From contig JAOSJX010000023.1 in the NCBI GenBank assembly GCA_027493875.1, forward strand, positions 372,001-436,000: DNA of 64,000 nt, written 5' to 3'. The position numbers were made by a program, and so were the translations under genes. Below are positions 43,535 through 52,595 of the stretch, one piece after another. Positions within the stretch are counted from its first letter, which is position 1; each line of letters opens with the position of its first letter. The notes under the pieces are model-generated. The model saw nothing but the letters and a program-made list of their open reading frames with translations. It had not been told where the DNA came from and ran no database searches. Source of the DNA: Deltaproteobacteria bacterium. GTDB lineage: Bacteria > Lernaellota > Lernaellaia > JACKCT01.

Positions 43535-45019
43535 ATGTGCGGTGTTCTCGGCATCATTTCGAAATATCCGGTGGCGTCCCGCCTGATTGCCGGCACGGAG
43601 CGCCTCCAGAACCGCGGCGAAAGGTCCGTGAAAGTCGTCACGTACGACGGCGAATTCTTTCACGCCGACGGCGGCCTCAAGCCGCCGACGTTTCAACCCT
43701 TCGACTACGATGTGAACCGCCTGCCCGGCCGCGCCGGTGTCGCGCACACGCGATACGCCACGGTCGGAAAAACCGATCCGGTCTCGCTGGACCGGAACAT
43801 TCAGCCCGTGCTCTCCGACCGCCCCGCCATGGCCACCTGCAGCAATGGCGATCTCGTGAATATCTATTCCCAGACCCGCCGTCTGATGGACCAGGGATTT
43901 TCCTTTCAATCCCGCGTCGATTCCAAAGTGATTCAGAATACGCTGATCAGGCATCTCATCTCGTCCAAGACCTGCAAGGAGCGCGCGCCGGAAACCTTTG
44001 CCTCAAAACTGTTTGAAAGCGTCGGCGCGGTGATGGACGAGCTCATCGGGGCCTACTCCACGCTGACGGTCATGGAACAAGGCCTTCTGGCTTTCAAGGA
44101 CCCGCACGGGATTCGGCCTCTGTGTTACGCCTGCCGCAAGGATGAAAGCGGCCGGACCGTCGAGTGGGCTTTTTCCTCCGAGTCGTCCGTCTTTAATTAT
44201 TTCGGCGATTATCACGGCATCACGGAAATGCAGCCCGGCGAAGCGATTTTCGTGCCGTGGGACTTCGACGGCCGGGAGCCGTTTCGAAAGCAAATACGCA
44301 ACGGCGGCGAGAAATTCTGCTTTTTCGAATTCGTCTATTTCGCGCGGCCCGACAGCAATTTTAAAAACCGCTATGTCGAAGTCGCGCGCCGCGATCTTGG
44401 AACCGTTTTGGCTCAGGAATATGCCCATCTGAAAGACCGATTCGACGTGGTCTGCGGTCTGCCGGGAACGGGCATCACGACGGGCATGACCTTCGCGTCG
44501 TGTCTCGGCCTTCCCTACCGCCAGGCCATCATCAAAGTCGGCAACAAACGCAGCTTTCAGGAAACAAGCGACGAAAAACGGAGAAAAGCGATCGACGACA
44601 AATTCCTCTTCATCCGTGATTTCATCGACGGCCAACGCATCGCCATCGTCGACGACTCGAACGTTCGCGGAACAACGAGCAAGAAAATTATTGAGCGCCT
44701 CTACAGCCTTGGGGCCAAGGAAGTTTATTTTCTTTATTTTTGTCCCGAAATCATCGGGCCGTGCTTCTACGGCATCGACACGCCGGACGAGACGCGCCTG
44801 ATCGCCTTCGGAAAATCCTCCGAGGAAATCACGAAAGAAATGGGCTGCGACGGCGTCTACTACATTTCTCACGACGGGTTGATCCGTGGGCTCGGCATCG
44901 CCCGGGACGGCTTGTGCATGGCCTGCGTCACACGCTCCTATCCCACCGACGTTACGGAAGCGCGGGAGCGCGTACGACATCGACTCGAAGAGCGGCGCGA
45001 CTCCGGCGCGCGGGCCTAA
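43535..45019 (+). CDS. PurF-like amidophosphoribosyltransferase, divergent
   Basis: This 494-residue protein begins MCGVLGIIS, placing Cys2 as the N-terminal nucleophile of a class II glutamine amidotransferase. RLQNRGERS and HTRYATVGKTDPVSLDRNIQP follow. The phosphoribosyltransferase half has FFEFVYFARPDSNFKNRYVEVAR, VCGLPGTGITTGMT and the PRPP loop RIAIVDDSNVRGTTSKKIIE near 385, with N in place of the usual I. PurF makes phosphoribosylamine, the first purine intermediate. Blocks normally reading NRYVGRTFI and RKLN are replaced by KRSFQETSDEKRR, so it may be a paralog rather than the housekeeping enzyme. GGAG lies upstream of the ATG. It overlaps the next gene by 4 bp convergently. Confidence 0.85.
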   Translation: MCGVLGIISKYPVASRLIAGTERLQNRGERSVKVVTYDGEFFHADGGLKPPTFQPFDYDVNRLPGRAGVAHTRYATVGKTDPVSLDRNIQPVLSDRPAMATCSNGDLVNIYSQTRRLMDQGFSFQSRVDSKVIQNTLIRHLISSKTCKERAPETFASKLFESVGAVMDELIGAYSTLTVMEQGLLAFKDPHGIRPLCYACRKDESGRTVEWAFSSESSVFNYFGDYHGITEMQPGEAIFVPWDFDGREPFRKQIRNGGEKFCFFEFVYFARPDSNFKNRYVEVARRDLGTVLAQEYAHLKDRFDVVCGLPGTGITTGMTFASCLGLPYRQAIIKVGNKRSFQETSDEKRRKAIDDKFLFIRDFIDGQRIAIVDDSNVRGTTSKKIIERLYSLGAKEVYFLYFCPEIIGPCFYGIDTPDETRLIAFGKSSEEITKEMGCDGVYYISHDGLIRGLGIARDGLCMACVTRSYPTDVTEARERVRHRLEERRDSGARA

Positions 45020-45709
45020 TCAATCGAGAGACGCACCGGGCAAAAATCTCTGGAATCCGCGGCGCAAAAGACGTACCGGATACCGTCCCGCGTTCCCTGA
45101 AATACCTTGGCGCCGTCCGGTCCGTGGTAGTGCCTGAAAACCACGGCGTGGACGCCGAACGCCTTGAGAATATCGTGAAAACCGAATTCTTCGACCGCCG
45201 GGACGAACGGCGGATAATGCATCATCGCCACGATCGGCCGTCCCGCCGGCGCTTGCTCAAGCGAACGGCGGAGCCGCCCGCGCTCACGCTCGTAAATCTT
45301 GCGGTCCTTTTCGAGATCCTCGCACCAGCCCGCGGCGGGCATATCCCAACCGCGGGCGCCGGCGATCGTCACGCCGTCCGCTTCGTCAATATCGTTTTGC
45401 ACCGCCCGCAGCGACGGCGGCAACGCCCCGCGCACGCGCCCGATCGACGACCACCAGTAGTCATGATTGCCTTTGAGAAGAATTTTGCGCCCGGGAAGCA
45501 CGTCGATCCACTGAAGGTCCGGCATCGCCTCGTCGATCGTCATCCCCAGGAAATGTCGCCGGGTATCAGCACCGTGTCGTCCGGGCCGACCGTCTCCGTC
45601 CACGCGCGCCGGATTTTTCCGGATGATTTTTCCACCGCGGACCGAAAATATCCATCGGCTTATCCACGGCGAAACCAAGATGCAGATCGGCCAGAGCAAA
45701 GATCGCCAC
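45016..45709 (-). CDS. Calcineurin-like metallophosphoesterase (frameshifted)
   Basis: About 230 residues. GTG 45709 gives [13 protein letters not shown] (DxH metal motif). After frame breaks near 45640 and 45555 the GDISWG-like motif precedes [22 protein letters not shown] near 95 is the GNHD block, MMHYPPF near 175 the next histidine, and RHYHGP near 205 replaces the usual GHxHG. Similar small phosphoesterases are common and uncharacterised. Substrate unknown. Stop overlaps that of the PurF-like gene. Confidence 0.8.
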
Positions 45710-45869
45710 ACCTTCTCCTTCGATTCTAAAGCGTTTTTCTATGCGCCCCGCGCCGGACGCGCAAGAGCGGCGATTGTCATGGCCTCTTAAAGCCTTTGCA
45801 CCTACAATGGCCGCCTTGTGTGTGGAGGGGAAACCTGTTACCTACCGCCTCTTTGAGGGAGGATGCCTT

Positions 45870-48760
45870 TTGCGGCGCATCCTGGCCGCCTTGGCCTTTG
45901 CATTGCTGTGGACCACGCCCCTGCGCGCCGCGGAATTCGGCGGGCCGGGGCACGACTGGCGCGCTCTTCGAACCGAAAACTTCGAAGTGGTGTTTCACGA
46001 AGGCGAACGTTTCCTCGCCCTCAAAGCCGCCGTCGCCGCGGAAGAGGCTTACGCGCAGCTTGTCCCGCGCCTGCTCTATCGGCCCAAAGGCATCATCCGG
46101 ATCGTTCTGGTCGACAACGTGGACGACTCCAACGGCTTTTCCCAGCAACAGCCCTGGAACACCATTCGGATCTTCGTCACCCGTCCGCATTCCGAAGACC
46201 GCCTGGACTACTACGACGAGTGGATGCGCACCATCGTCTCCCATGAATTGACGCACGCGATTCACCTCGACACCGTGCGGGCCATCCCCAAATTCATGCG
46301 CGCCGTCTTCGGCCGGACCTACTTCATCCATCACGTGCAGCCGATCTTTATGGTCGAGGGCCTTGCGGTCCACGAAGAAACGCGGCTGACCACGAAAGGC
46401 CGTAACCGGTCCCCTTTGTCGGAAATGATGCTGCGCGCCGCGAGCCTCGAGGGTGAATTCCCCATATCGACCAGGCGGCGACGTGGACGCGGGAATGGCC
46501 GGCGGGCGCGATCCAGTACATCTTCGGCGGAGCGTTCCACCAATTTCTCGCCGAGCGTTATGGCGAGGAATCTCTCGGCGAATATTCTCTCAAGCATGCG
46601 GGGCAAATCTGGCCCTTCCTTTTCAACCACAACGCCAAGCTCATTTTCGGCAAGCCGGTCACGAATCTCTGGGAGGAATTTCGGCGCGAATCCATCGCGC
46701 GCCACATGGAAACCTACGACCGCCTGAACGCCCTCGGCCTCACGGACCCCCAAATCCGCACGGAAAATGGCGGTCTGCACGCCCGCCCCGCGTGGATCGA
46801 CAACGAAACATTTCTCGTCGAAGAACGCAGTCAGGATCGCAAACCGCGGATTCTTTCCGTGAACACGGCGACGAGCCGCGTTCGAACCTTTCTTCGCACG
46901 GAAAGATTAGCTGGGCTGGCGGCCATGCCCGGTTCTTCTTCGGTTGTCTTCTCGCAAATCGCCGAAGACGATCCCTATAGCGACACCTACGACTTGTTCG
47001 TTTACAACACCGAAACCGGAAGAAAACGCCGCCTCACCAAAGGCGAGCGTTTGCGCGATCCGGCGCCGTTTCCTGATGGGGGTTCCGTCGTCGCCGTGGC
47101 GCAGGAATATTCAAAAACCTGGCTCGCCCGCGTTTGGCTGGAGGACGGCCGTGTCGAACCGCTGATGAACCCGGACGCGTTCGGATTCGACGCGCAATTC
47201 TCCGAACCCTCCGTCAGCCCGGACGGAAAGAGCATCGCGGTCTCGATCTGGCACGACGACGGAAACCGCGACATCTTTTTGTACGCGCTGGACGAGCGCC
47301 GCTTCCATCGTCTGACCGCCGACCCGGGACAAGATCAGGACCCGAATTATTCGGCGGACGGCCGAACCTTATACTTCGTCTCGGACAGGACCGGCGTCAG
47401 CAACGTCTACGCGTTGAATCTCGCTTCGCGGGAGCTAACGCAGGTCACCAACGTCCTGACCGGCGCGTTCTGGCCCACGCCGAACCCCGACGAGACGAGC
47501 CTCGCTTTCATTCACTACGCCGCACGCGGCTACGACGCGGCCACGTTGCCGCTGGCGCGCTCCTTCGGAAAGCACTTCCCGCCGGAGACCATCGCCGAAA
47601 ATGCGGTCGTGACCGGCCCCGTGACGGCCGCGATGAATAAAAAATCGGGCGAGCTCGCCGCGGAGGAAAGGAAATACTCCGCCTGGCCGACGATTCTCCC
47701 GTCCTATTGGAATCCCGTTTACTCCACCTCCGTCATCCAAGGCGAGCAGGTCTCCGCTCTCGGTATTCAAACGTCCGGATATGACAGCGTCTACCGTCAC
47801 GCGTGGAGCCTCCTCGTCACGCACCGTTTCGACCGCGGCTTCACCGGCGGCGCCGTTTCCTACGCGTACAACCGTTTCAAACCGGCGCTGCGCGTCTCCG
47901 CCTCACGCGTCGGCCTCGACTACGGCAACATCGCCGAAGACCCCACCGGCAATACGCACGCGTTTTTTCTCAAGCGCAACGCCTTCGCCGGCGGCGCGTC
48001 CTGGCCCGTCACCGACCACCTTTCGTTTTTCGGAAACTTCGTGGCGCAGCGCTTCATCGCCGACACGACCGTGGACGCTCCGCGAAACCATCTCCCCGAA
48101 GACGGATGGTTCATGGGGCCGCGCGTGGGCGCCGTTTTTGTCAACACCGAGTCCTACGCGATGTCGATCGCCCCGGAAAACGGCGGCGCCTACGTCTTAT
48201 CGGCCGCATTCGACAACAGCGCTTTCGGCTCCGATTACGACATGGCCGTGGGCCTCGCTTCCGCCGAACAGTGGATTTCGCTGCCCTGGTACAACAATGT
48301 CCTCGATCTTCAACTTAAAGGGGCGTTCGCCCAGGGCGACGACCTCTATCGCACGCCGGTCCGCGTCGGCGGCTTCGTGCAGGAGGATCTCACCGCGCAA
48401 ACGTCGACCAACTCGTTCGCGCTGCGCGGGTACGAATCCGGCGCCCTCCTCGGCGAGCGGGCGGTTGTCGGTTCCGCCGACTACCGCACGCCCATCTGGT
48501 ACCAGCAGCGCGGCTTAGGCACGTGGCCGATTTTCTTCGACACGCTGTCCGCCTCGATCTTCGCCGACGCCGCCAAAGTCTGGTCTGGAGAACTCGATCT
48601 CGAAGACCCGGGACGCATTTGGGAATCCTACGGTCTCGAACTCTATCAATCGCTCGGTGTCGGATACTATTTCGGCTTCACGCTCCGGTATGCGTTCGCC
48701 TTCACTCCCGGCTTTGATGACCCCGATTCCCATTTCATCGCCGCCGGAGCCCTGTTTTAA
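45870..48760 (+). CDS. Gluzincin metalloprotease / TolB-type propeller / outer-membrane barrel fusion (frameshifted)
   Basis: About 963 residues. TTG 45870, seven bases after GGAGG, gives a clean signal peptide (RRILAALAFALLWTTPLRAA); earlier in-frame starts have no ribosome site. Residues 25-280 form a metalloprotease domain: zinc motif IVSHELTHAIHLD (HExxH) and downstream VEGLAVHEE as third ligand. Residues 300-600 carry PD40 blades, for example SVSPDGKSIAVSIWHDDGN and PNYSADGRTLYFVSDRTG. The last 330 residues look like a BamA/TamA-like barrel (TAQTSTNSFALRGYESGALLG, GVGYYFGFTLRYAFAF). A C4 run near 46464 should be C5. Architecture suggests a surface or periplasmic processing protein. The toroid gene starts 3 bp later. 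Confidence 0.82.
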
Positions 48761-48763
48761 CCG

Positions 48764-50542
48764 ATGAAACGGCCTACACGCGTCATCACCCTGGCAAGCA
48801 TCGCCATCGTTGCGTCGGCGGTCTTGTTCCTCGGATGGCCGCTCATCGACATCGCGTTGAGCTTCGACCCGCTTGTTTCGAACGAAGACGCGGACCGCCT
48901 CGTTCAGGCCGTGCGCGCCGGCTGGACACGCGAAGACGAAGCGCCGAGCGTCGCCGCGCCCGCGGACGTGGTTGCCGTAATCGTCGTCGCAAACAGCCCG
49001 CTCCCCGGCAAAGGCGTGCCCGTGATGGTCGGCGAAAAAGCCGGGGCGGACCTCGGCGACACCGCTAAGTCGTTGGGTGCCCTCCTCCGCAAAAAACTTG
49101 TGGCCGGCCCGGTCCCGGTCGAAGTCGTCTTTTCGGTCCATCTGGTCCGCGATCCGGAACGTATCCTCTGGCCCGCGCTCGCCGAGATGGAACGCACGTT
49201 TCAAGTCGGGCTCCACGGCCTGATGCGTTGCGGGGATGGCGGCTGTTTCGCGCTTCCGGGTCCCGTGATGCACGCGCGCGACGACCGATTCAAAAAAGCG
49301 CGTGGCTTGCTTGAGAAAAAGCGGGGAGCGTCGCTGGCCGGTCTCAACCTCGGCGGCGGGTTGTATCGCTTTGTGGACGAGGCTTTTATCGAAAACGGCA
49401 CGGGCGCCGCGCGTCTCTATCGCGCGAGCGTCCTTACCGGCCCCCTCGGTTCAACGCAAATCCGAGAAGCCTGCCGCATTGCCGGAGACTTTCTCATCCG
49501 CGCCCAACAGACGAGCGGCCGTTGGTACTACGAATACGGCGCCGGCCGCGATCGGTTCAACAAGCGCGGCTACAACCTCCTTCGGCACGCGGGAACCACT
49601 TATGCGATGTACCAACTCGCCGAGGCGCTCGGCGACGAGCGTTACGCCGATACCGCGGACAGCGCCCTTGACTACCTCAAACAAAAAATCGAAGCGGCGC
49701 CCGACGACCCGGCACGCATGTATGTCCGCTCGGGAAATTCCATCAAGCTCGGCGGATCGGGCCTCGCCTTGATGGCGTTCGTCGAAAAAGAACGGACGCG
49801 CGGCGTCACCAACCGCGAAAAACACATCATGCGCGGACTCGTCCGCCATTGCCTGCTCGCGCAAAACGACGACGGCAGTTTCGAGAGCTATCACGCCGCC
49901 CCGGGAGCCGAAAAGAAAACGCGCCGATCCATCTACTATCCCGGCGAAGCCATGCTGGGCTTGATCCGCTATTACCACCTGCACCCGGAGCGGAAGGACA
50001 TTCTCGATGCCGTCGCCCGCGCCGCTGATTATCTCATCGGCGAGCGCTGGAACATGCTCGGCATCCGCTTCAACGTCCCGCCCGACGCATGGCTGATGCT
50101 GGCCCTTGAGGAATTGCACAAGGCGAAACCGGAGCCGGGTTACGCCGACTACGCGTTCGATATCGGCCTCGGCATGGGGAGCGACCAGTGGATCGACGTC
50201 TTCCCCCAAAAGGACTACCACGGCGGCTACTACCCGACGCCGCCTCAGGTCACTCCCGCGGGGTCGCGGTCGGAAGGACTCACCGCAGCCTACCTCATCG
50301 CCGATCGTCTCGGCGACGAGCAAACGAAAGAACGGCTGTTCGAGATCATTCACCGCGCCGCGGCGTTTCAGATCGGCTGCTTGATCCGCCCGGAATTCGC
50401 GGTCCTCTACCCGAATCCGCGGATGGCGCTCGGTGTTTTCCGGCACAGCCCCACGCGCAACGGCACGCGCATTGACTATAACCAGCACAATATTTCCGGC
50501 CTGCTCGTCGCCGCGGATATCCTGGAAAAACGCGGCCTTTAA
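48764..50542 (+). CDS. Membrane-anchored alpha/alpha-toroid-like protein
   Basis: This 592-residue protein starts with one membrane segment (VITLASIAIVASAVLFLGWPL). Residues 60-220 are an unrecognised domain. Residues 230-590 show repeated helix pairs with GRWYYEYGAGRDRF, HAGTTYAMYQLAEALGDERY, GGSGLALMAFVEKERT, IYYPGEAMLGLIRYYHLHP, typical of (alpha/alpha)6 barrels such as unsaturated glucuronyl hydrolases, GH76/GH88-like enzymes or terpene-cyclase-like folds. Several conserved His, Tyr and Trp side chains could line an active site. I cannot assign a reaction. It follows the protease-barrel gene by 3 bp, so they probably act together at the envelope. The frame is intact. Confidence 0.7.
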   Translation: MKRPTRVITLASIAIVASAVLFLGWPLIDIALSFDPLVSNEDADRLVQAVRAGWTREDEAPSVAAPADVVAVIVVANSPLPGKGVPVMVGEKAGADLGDTAKSLGALLRKKLVAGPVPVEVVFSVHLVRDPERILWPALAEMERTFQVGLHGLMRCGDGGCFALPGPVMHARDDRFKKARGLLEKKRGASLAGLNLGGGLYRFVDEAFIENGTGAARLYRASVLTGPLGSTQIREACRIAGDFLIRAQQTSGRWYYEYGAGRDRFNKRGYNLLRHAGTTYAMYQLAEALGDERYADTADSALDYLKQKIEAAPDDPARMYVRSGNSIKLGGSGLALMAFVEKERTRGVTNREKHIMRGLVRHCLLAQNDDGSFESYHAAPGAEKKTRRSIYYPGEAMLGLIRYYHLHPERKDILDAVARAADYLIGERWNMLGIRFNVPPDAWLMLALEELHKAKPEPGYADYAFDIGLGMGSDQWIDVFPQKDYHGGYYPTPPQVTPAGSRSEGLTAAYLIADRLGDEQTKERLFEIIHRAAAFQIGCLIRPEFAVLYPNPRMALGVFRHSPTRNGTRIDYNQHNISGLLVAADILEKRGL

Positions 50543-50556
50543 GGCGCCTCCCGGAC

Positions 50557-50584
50557 TTGACAGCCGGGCGGATTTCGTTATGTT
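50557..50584 (+). promoter_or_regulatory. Predicted tRNA promoter
   Basis: TTGACA (50557-50562), 16-bp spacer, TATGTT (50579-50584). It lies 34 bp before the tRNA-Gln, right after the preceding coding region. Confidence 0.7.
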
Positions 50585-50617
50585 TGCACGGCTTTGCCGG
50601 GGAACGAGCTGCTTTAT

Positions 50618-50688
50618 TCTGGGCTCGTCTAATGGTAGGACTCGGGACTCTGACTCCCGCTATCCAGGTTCGAATCCTGGGCCCAGAT
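50618..50688 (+). tRNA. tRNA-Gln (CTG)
   Basis: Cloverleaf: acceptor TCTGGGC pairs perfectly with GCCCAGA; D arm GTCTAATGGTAGGAC; anticodon stem CGGGA/TCCCG around loop CTCTGAC with anticodon CTG; T arm CCAGG TTCGAAT CCTGG. No CCA is encoded. Confidence 0.93.
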
Positions 50689-50719
50689 AATCGAAGCCCG
50701 GGCGATTGACATAGGCTAC

Positions 50720-50795
50720 GGTCCCATCGTCTAGAGGCCTAGGACGCCGGCCTCTCACGCCGGTAACACGGGTTCGAATCCCGTTGGGACTGCCA
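50720..50795 (+). tRNA. tRNA-Glu (CTC)
   Basis: Acceptor GGTCCCA pairs with TGGGACT (one G-U closing pair). D arm CGTCTAGAGGCCTAGGACG is very close to the E. coli form. Anticodon stem CCGGC/GCCGG with loop CTCTCAC (anticodon CTC); T arm ACGGG TTCGAAT CCCGT. The 3' CCA is encoded at 50793-50795. Confidence 0.95.
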
Positions 50796-50800
50796 ATCAA

Positions 50801-50837
50801 AAAAGCGAGGCCATCGCGGCTTCGCTTTTTCTTTTTT
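50801..50837. terminator. Probable bidirectional terminator
   Basis: Stem AGCGAGGC / GCTTCGCT (50804-50811 with 50819-50826, one G-T pair), extended by A4/T4 flanks. It is followed by TTTTCTTTTTT on the plus strand and is flanked by A-run on the other side. It serves the tRNAs and the convergent phosphoesterase gene, whose stop is inside the T tract. Confidence 0.85.
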
Positions 50838-51906
50838 ACAGGGCGATATCCTCTTCGAGTTGGTGGCTGCCGATCCACCGCTTGACGCGGACGACCGGCT
50901 CGTCCTCGTCCGTCGCGTCGATATGAACGTAGGTTCGCTCCACACGCTGCCCGAGATGCGGCAGTTGCAGCGAGATCACCTCGTTCCACGTCCCCGTGTT
51001 GATGTACTCACCGTAGGCGCCGAATCGCTTGTGCACCTGCTTGTGCGAATGCCCGAAAATCACGTAGCGATACGATGTGCTCTTCAGGATATTGTACGCC
51101 GCCTTATCCATCGATTCGTGCGTCAATGCGTTGCGGACGCGGTTGAGGGAAAGGCGAAACTCCCTCCGCCGCACCGGATCGCGTGAGAACCGGTTGGAAA
51201 GCCAGAAACGGGCGAGACCGAATAAAAGCGACCAGAAAAAGTGATCGTTCACGAACGCGTACTTCAGGTACATTGTGAAAGGTTTTACTTTATCAATATA
51301 CGGCCGGTCCCGCTTGATGATCGACAAAAACTGCTTCACGAAAAGATCGCCCATCGGCAAGCGAAAAATATGCTCGCCGCGCGCGTCGCGATATGAAAAA
51401 TTGCGAACGTTGTACGAGTGCGCGAATTCGTGGTGGTTGCCGTGCGCGATGTGCACGGGGCCGATGTTGTGGGCGCCCGCGACGATTCGTGTGGACGGCC
51501 CGAGGCGCTCGATCAGCGCCTCCTGCACCTTGGGCCATAAAAGGCCCGAATCATGGTTGCCCGGCAGAAACGTGATGCTGTTGCGCGGCCGGCTGTTGAA
51601 TTCCACGAGCGCGTCGAAAACTTCCTTGTGACCCTCGAAGATACGGTGGAGCTTTCGAAGCGCCGTTTGCTCCGTCTCCCGGTCGCGCAGAAGATCGTGC
51701 TCGTCAACGACCAGGAGCTCAAAGAAATCCCCGTTGACGACAAGTTCGATTTCGTCCGGGAAGAACCGTTTCTCGCCGTAATATTGGAGAAACTCGATCA
51801 GCTTGCGGTCGTCGTGGAAGTCTTCGAGCGGATTGATCCGGCCGTACTCGTCGAGCCGGCCTTTGCCCAAATGGAAATCGCTGAAGACCAGTTTAATCCG
51901 TCGCAA
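50836..51906 (-). CDS. Calcineurin-like metallophosphoesterase (LpxH-like)
   Basis: About 356 residues. Motifs: VFSDFHLGKG (DxH), VVNGDFFEL (GD), FLPGNHDSG (GNHD), HIAHGNHHE and FGHSHKQVHK (GHxH). Order and spacing are those of UDP-2,3-diacylglucosamine hydrolase relatives, but the protein is longer, with an insert around 180-260 rich in aromatic residues. The start is taken as TTG 51906, preceded by GAGAGGGG. An upstream in-frame start at 51957 would lie within the -35 box of a promoter-like sequence, so it is unlikely. A role in lipid A or another phosphodiester is inferred only from the motif pattern. Confidence 0.75.
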   Translation of the reverse strand: MRRIKLVFSDFHLGKGRLDEYGRINPLEDFHDDRKLIEFLQYYGEKRFFPDEIELVVNGDFFELLVVDEHDLLRDRETEQTALRKLHRIFEGHKEVFDALVEFNSRPRNSITFLPGNHDSGLLWPKVQEALIERLGPSTRIVAGAHNIGPVHIAHGNHHEFAHSYNVRNFSYRDARGEHIFRLPMGDLFVKQFLSIIKRDRPYIDKVKPFTMYLKYAFVNDHFFWSLLFGLARFWLSNRFSRDPVRRREFRLSLNRVRNALTHESMDKAAYNILKSTSYRYVIFGHSHKQVHKRFGAYGEYINTGTWNEVISLQLPHLGQRVERTYVHIDATDEDEPVVRVKRWIGSHQLEEDIAL

Positions 51907-51928
51907 TCTCGCCCCTCTCGCGATCCGC

Positions 51929-51957
51929 AGTATAGAAGCCTCGCGGTTTTCCGCCAA
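51929..51957 (-). promoter_or_regulatory. Predicted promoter of the phosphoesterase gene
   Basis: On the minus strand TTGGCG (51957-51952), 17-bp spacer, TATACT (51934-51929). Transcription would start near 51922, giving a short leader to TTG 51906. Confidence 0.6.
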
Positions 51958-52058
51958 CGTATGCGGCGGAATCGCCGCGTGTTTCTTTCCTCATTCGCCA
52001 TTCGTAATTTACCGTTCTGTCGCTTGATTTCCCCAAATCCCGACCCTACCCTTGGCGC

Positions 52059-52595
52059 ATGACGCTTCCCCCGGAATTTACCCTCTATCTCCCGCGCGGA
52101 CGTATCGAAAGGCGCGTCGCGGAAATGGCCGCGGCGATCGAGGCCGGGTTTGAGCCGGAGCGAACGCTGCTCGTGGGCATTTTGGGCGGGGCCGTGTTTT
52201 TCATGACCGAGTTGGCGGCGCACCTGGATCCGGATTACACGATGGATTTTCTCGCGCTGTCCAGCTACGGCGACGGGGAAACGAGCAGCGGACGGGTGCG
52301 TCTCGATAAGGACGTCCAAGCCGACTGCGAGGGGAAGACGGCCCTGATTCTTGACGATATTTTAGACACGGGACGAACGCTCGCTTATGCCGTGGCGCAC
52401 TTGACCGCTAAGGGCGCGGCGCGGGTAAAAGGCGTGGTTCTGCTCGCCAAAACGCACGACGAAAAGACGGCCGCCCTCGTCGACGCCGTGGGGTTTTCCG
52501 TCCCCGAGGGATTCTACATCGGCTACGGCCTCGATCTGGCGGGACGCTACCGGGGGCTCCGCGATATCTATCGAAAGGACTGGTCCCATGCCTGA
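52059..52595 (+). CDS. hpt: Hypoxanthine/guanine phosphoribosyltransferase family
   Basis: This 178-residue type I phosphoribosyltransferase shows VGILGGAVFFMTELAAHL near 38, LSSYGDGETSSGRVRLDKD near 67, and the PRPP loop ALILDDILDTGRTLA near 95. It salvages hypoxanthine or guanine into nucleotides. Length and motifs are normal for Hpt. It overlaps the next gene by 8 bp. The frame is intact. Confidence 0.92.
   Translation: MTLPPEFTLYLPRGRIERRVAEMAAAIEAGFEPERTLLVGILGGAVFFMTELAAHLDPDYTMDFLALSSYGDGETSSGRVRLDKDVQADCEGKTALILDDILDTGRTLAYAVAHLTAKGAARVKGVVLLAKTHDEKTAALVDAVGFSVPEGFYIGYGLDLAGRYRGLRDIYRKDWSHA

Noticed and set aside
45741-45869. Longer N-terminus for the protease-barrel protein
   Set aside because: No ribosome site, and it would place the signal peptide 43 residues inside the protein.
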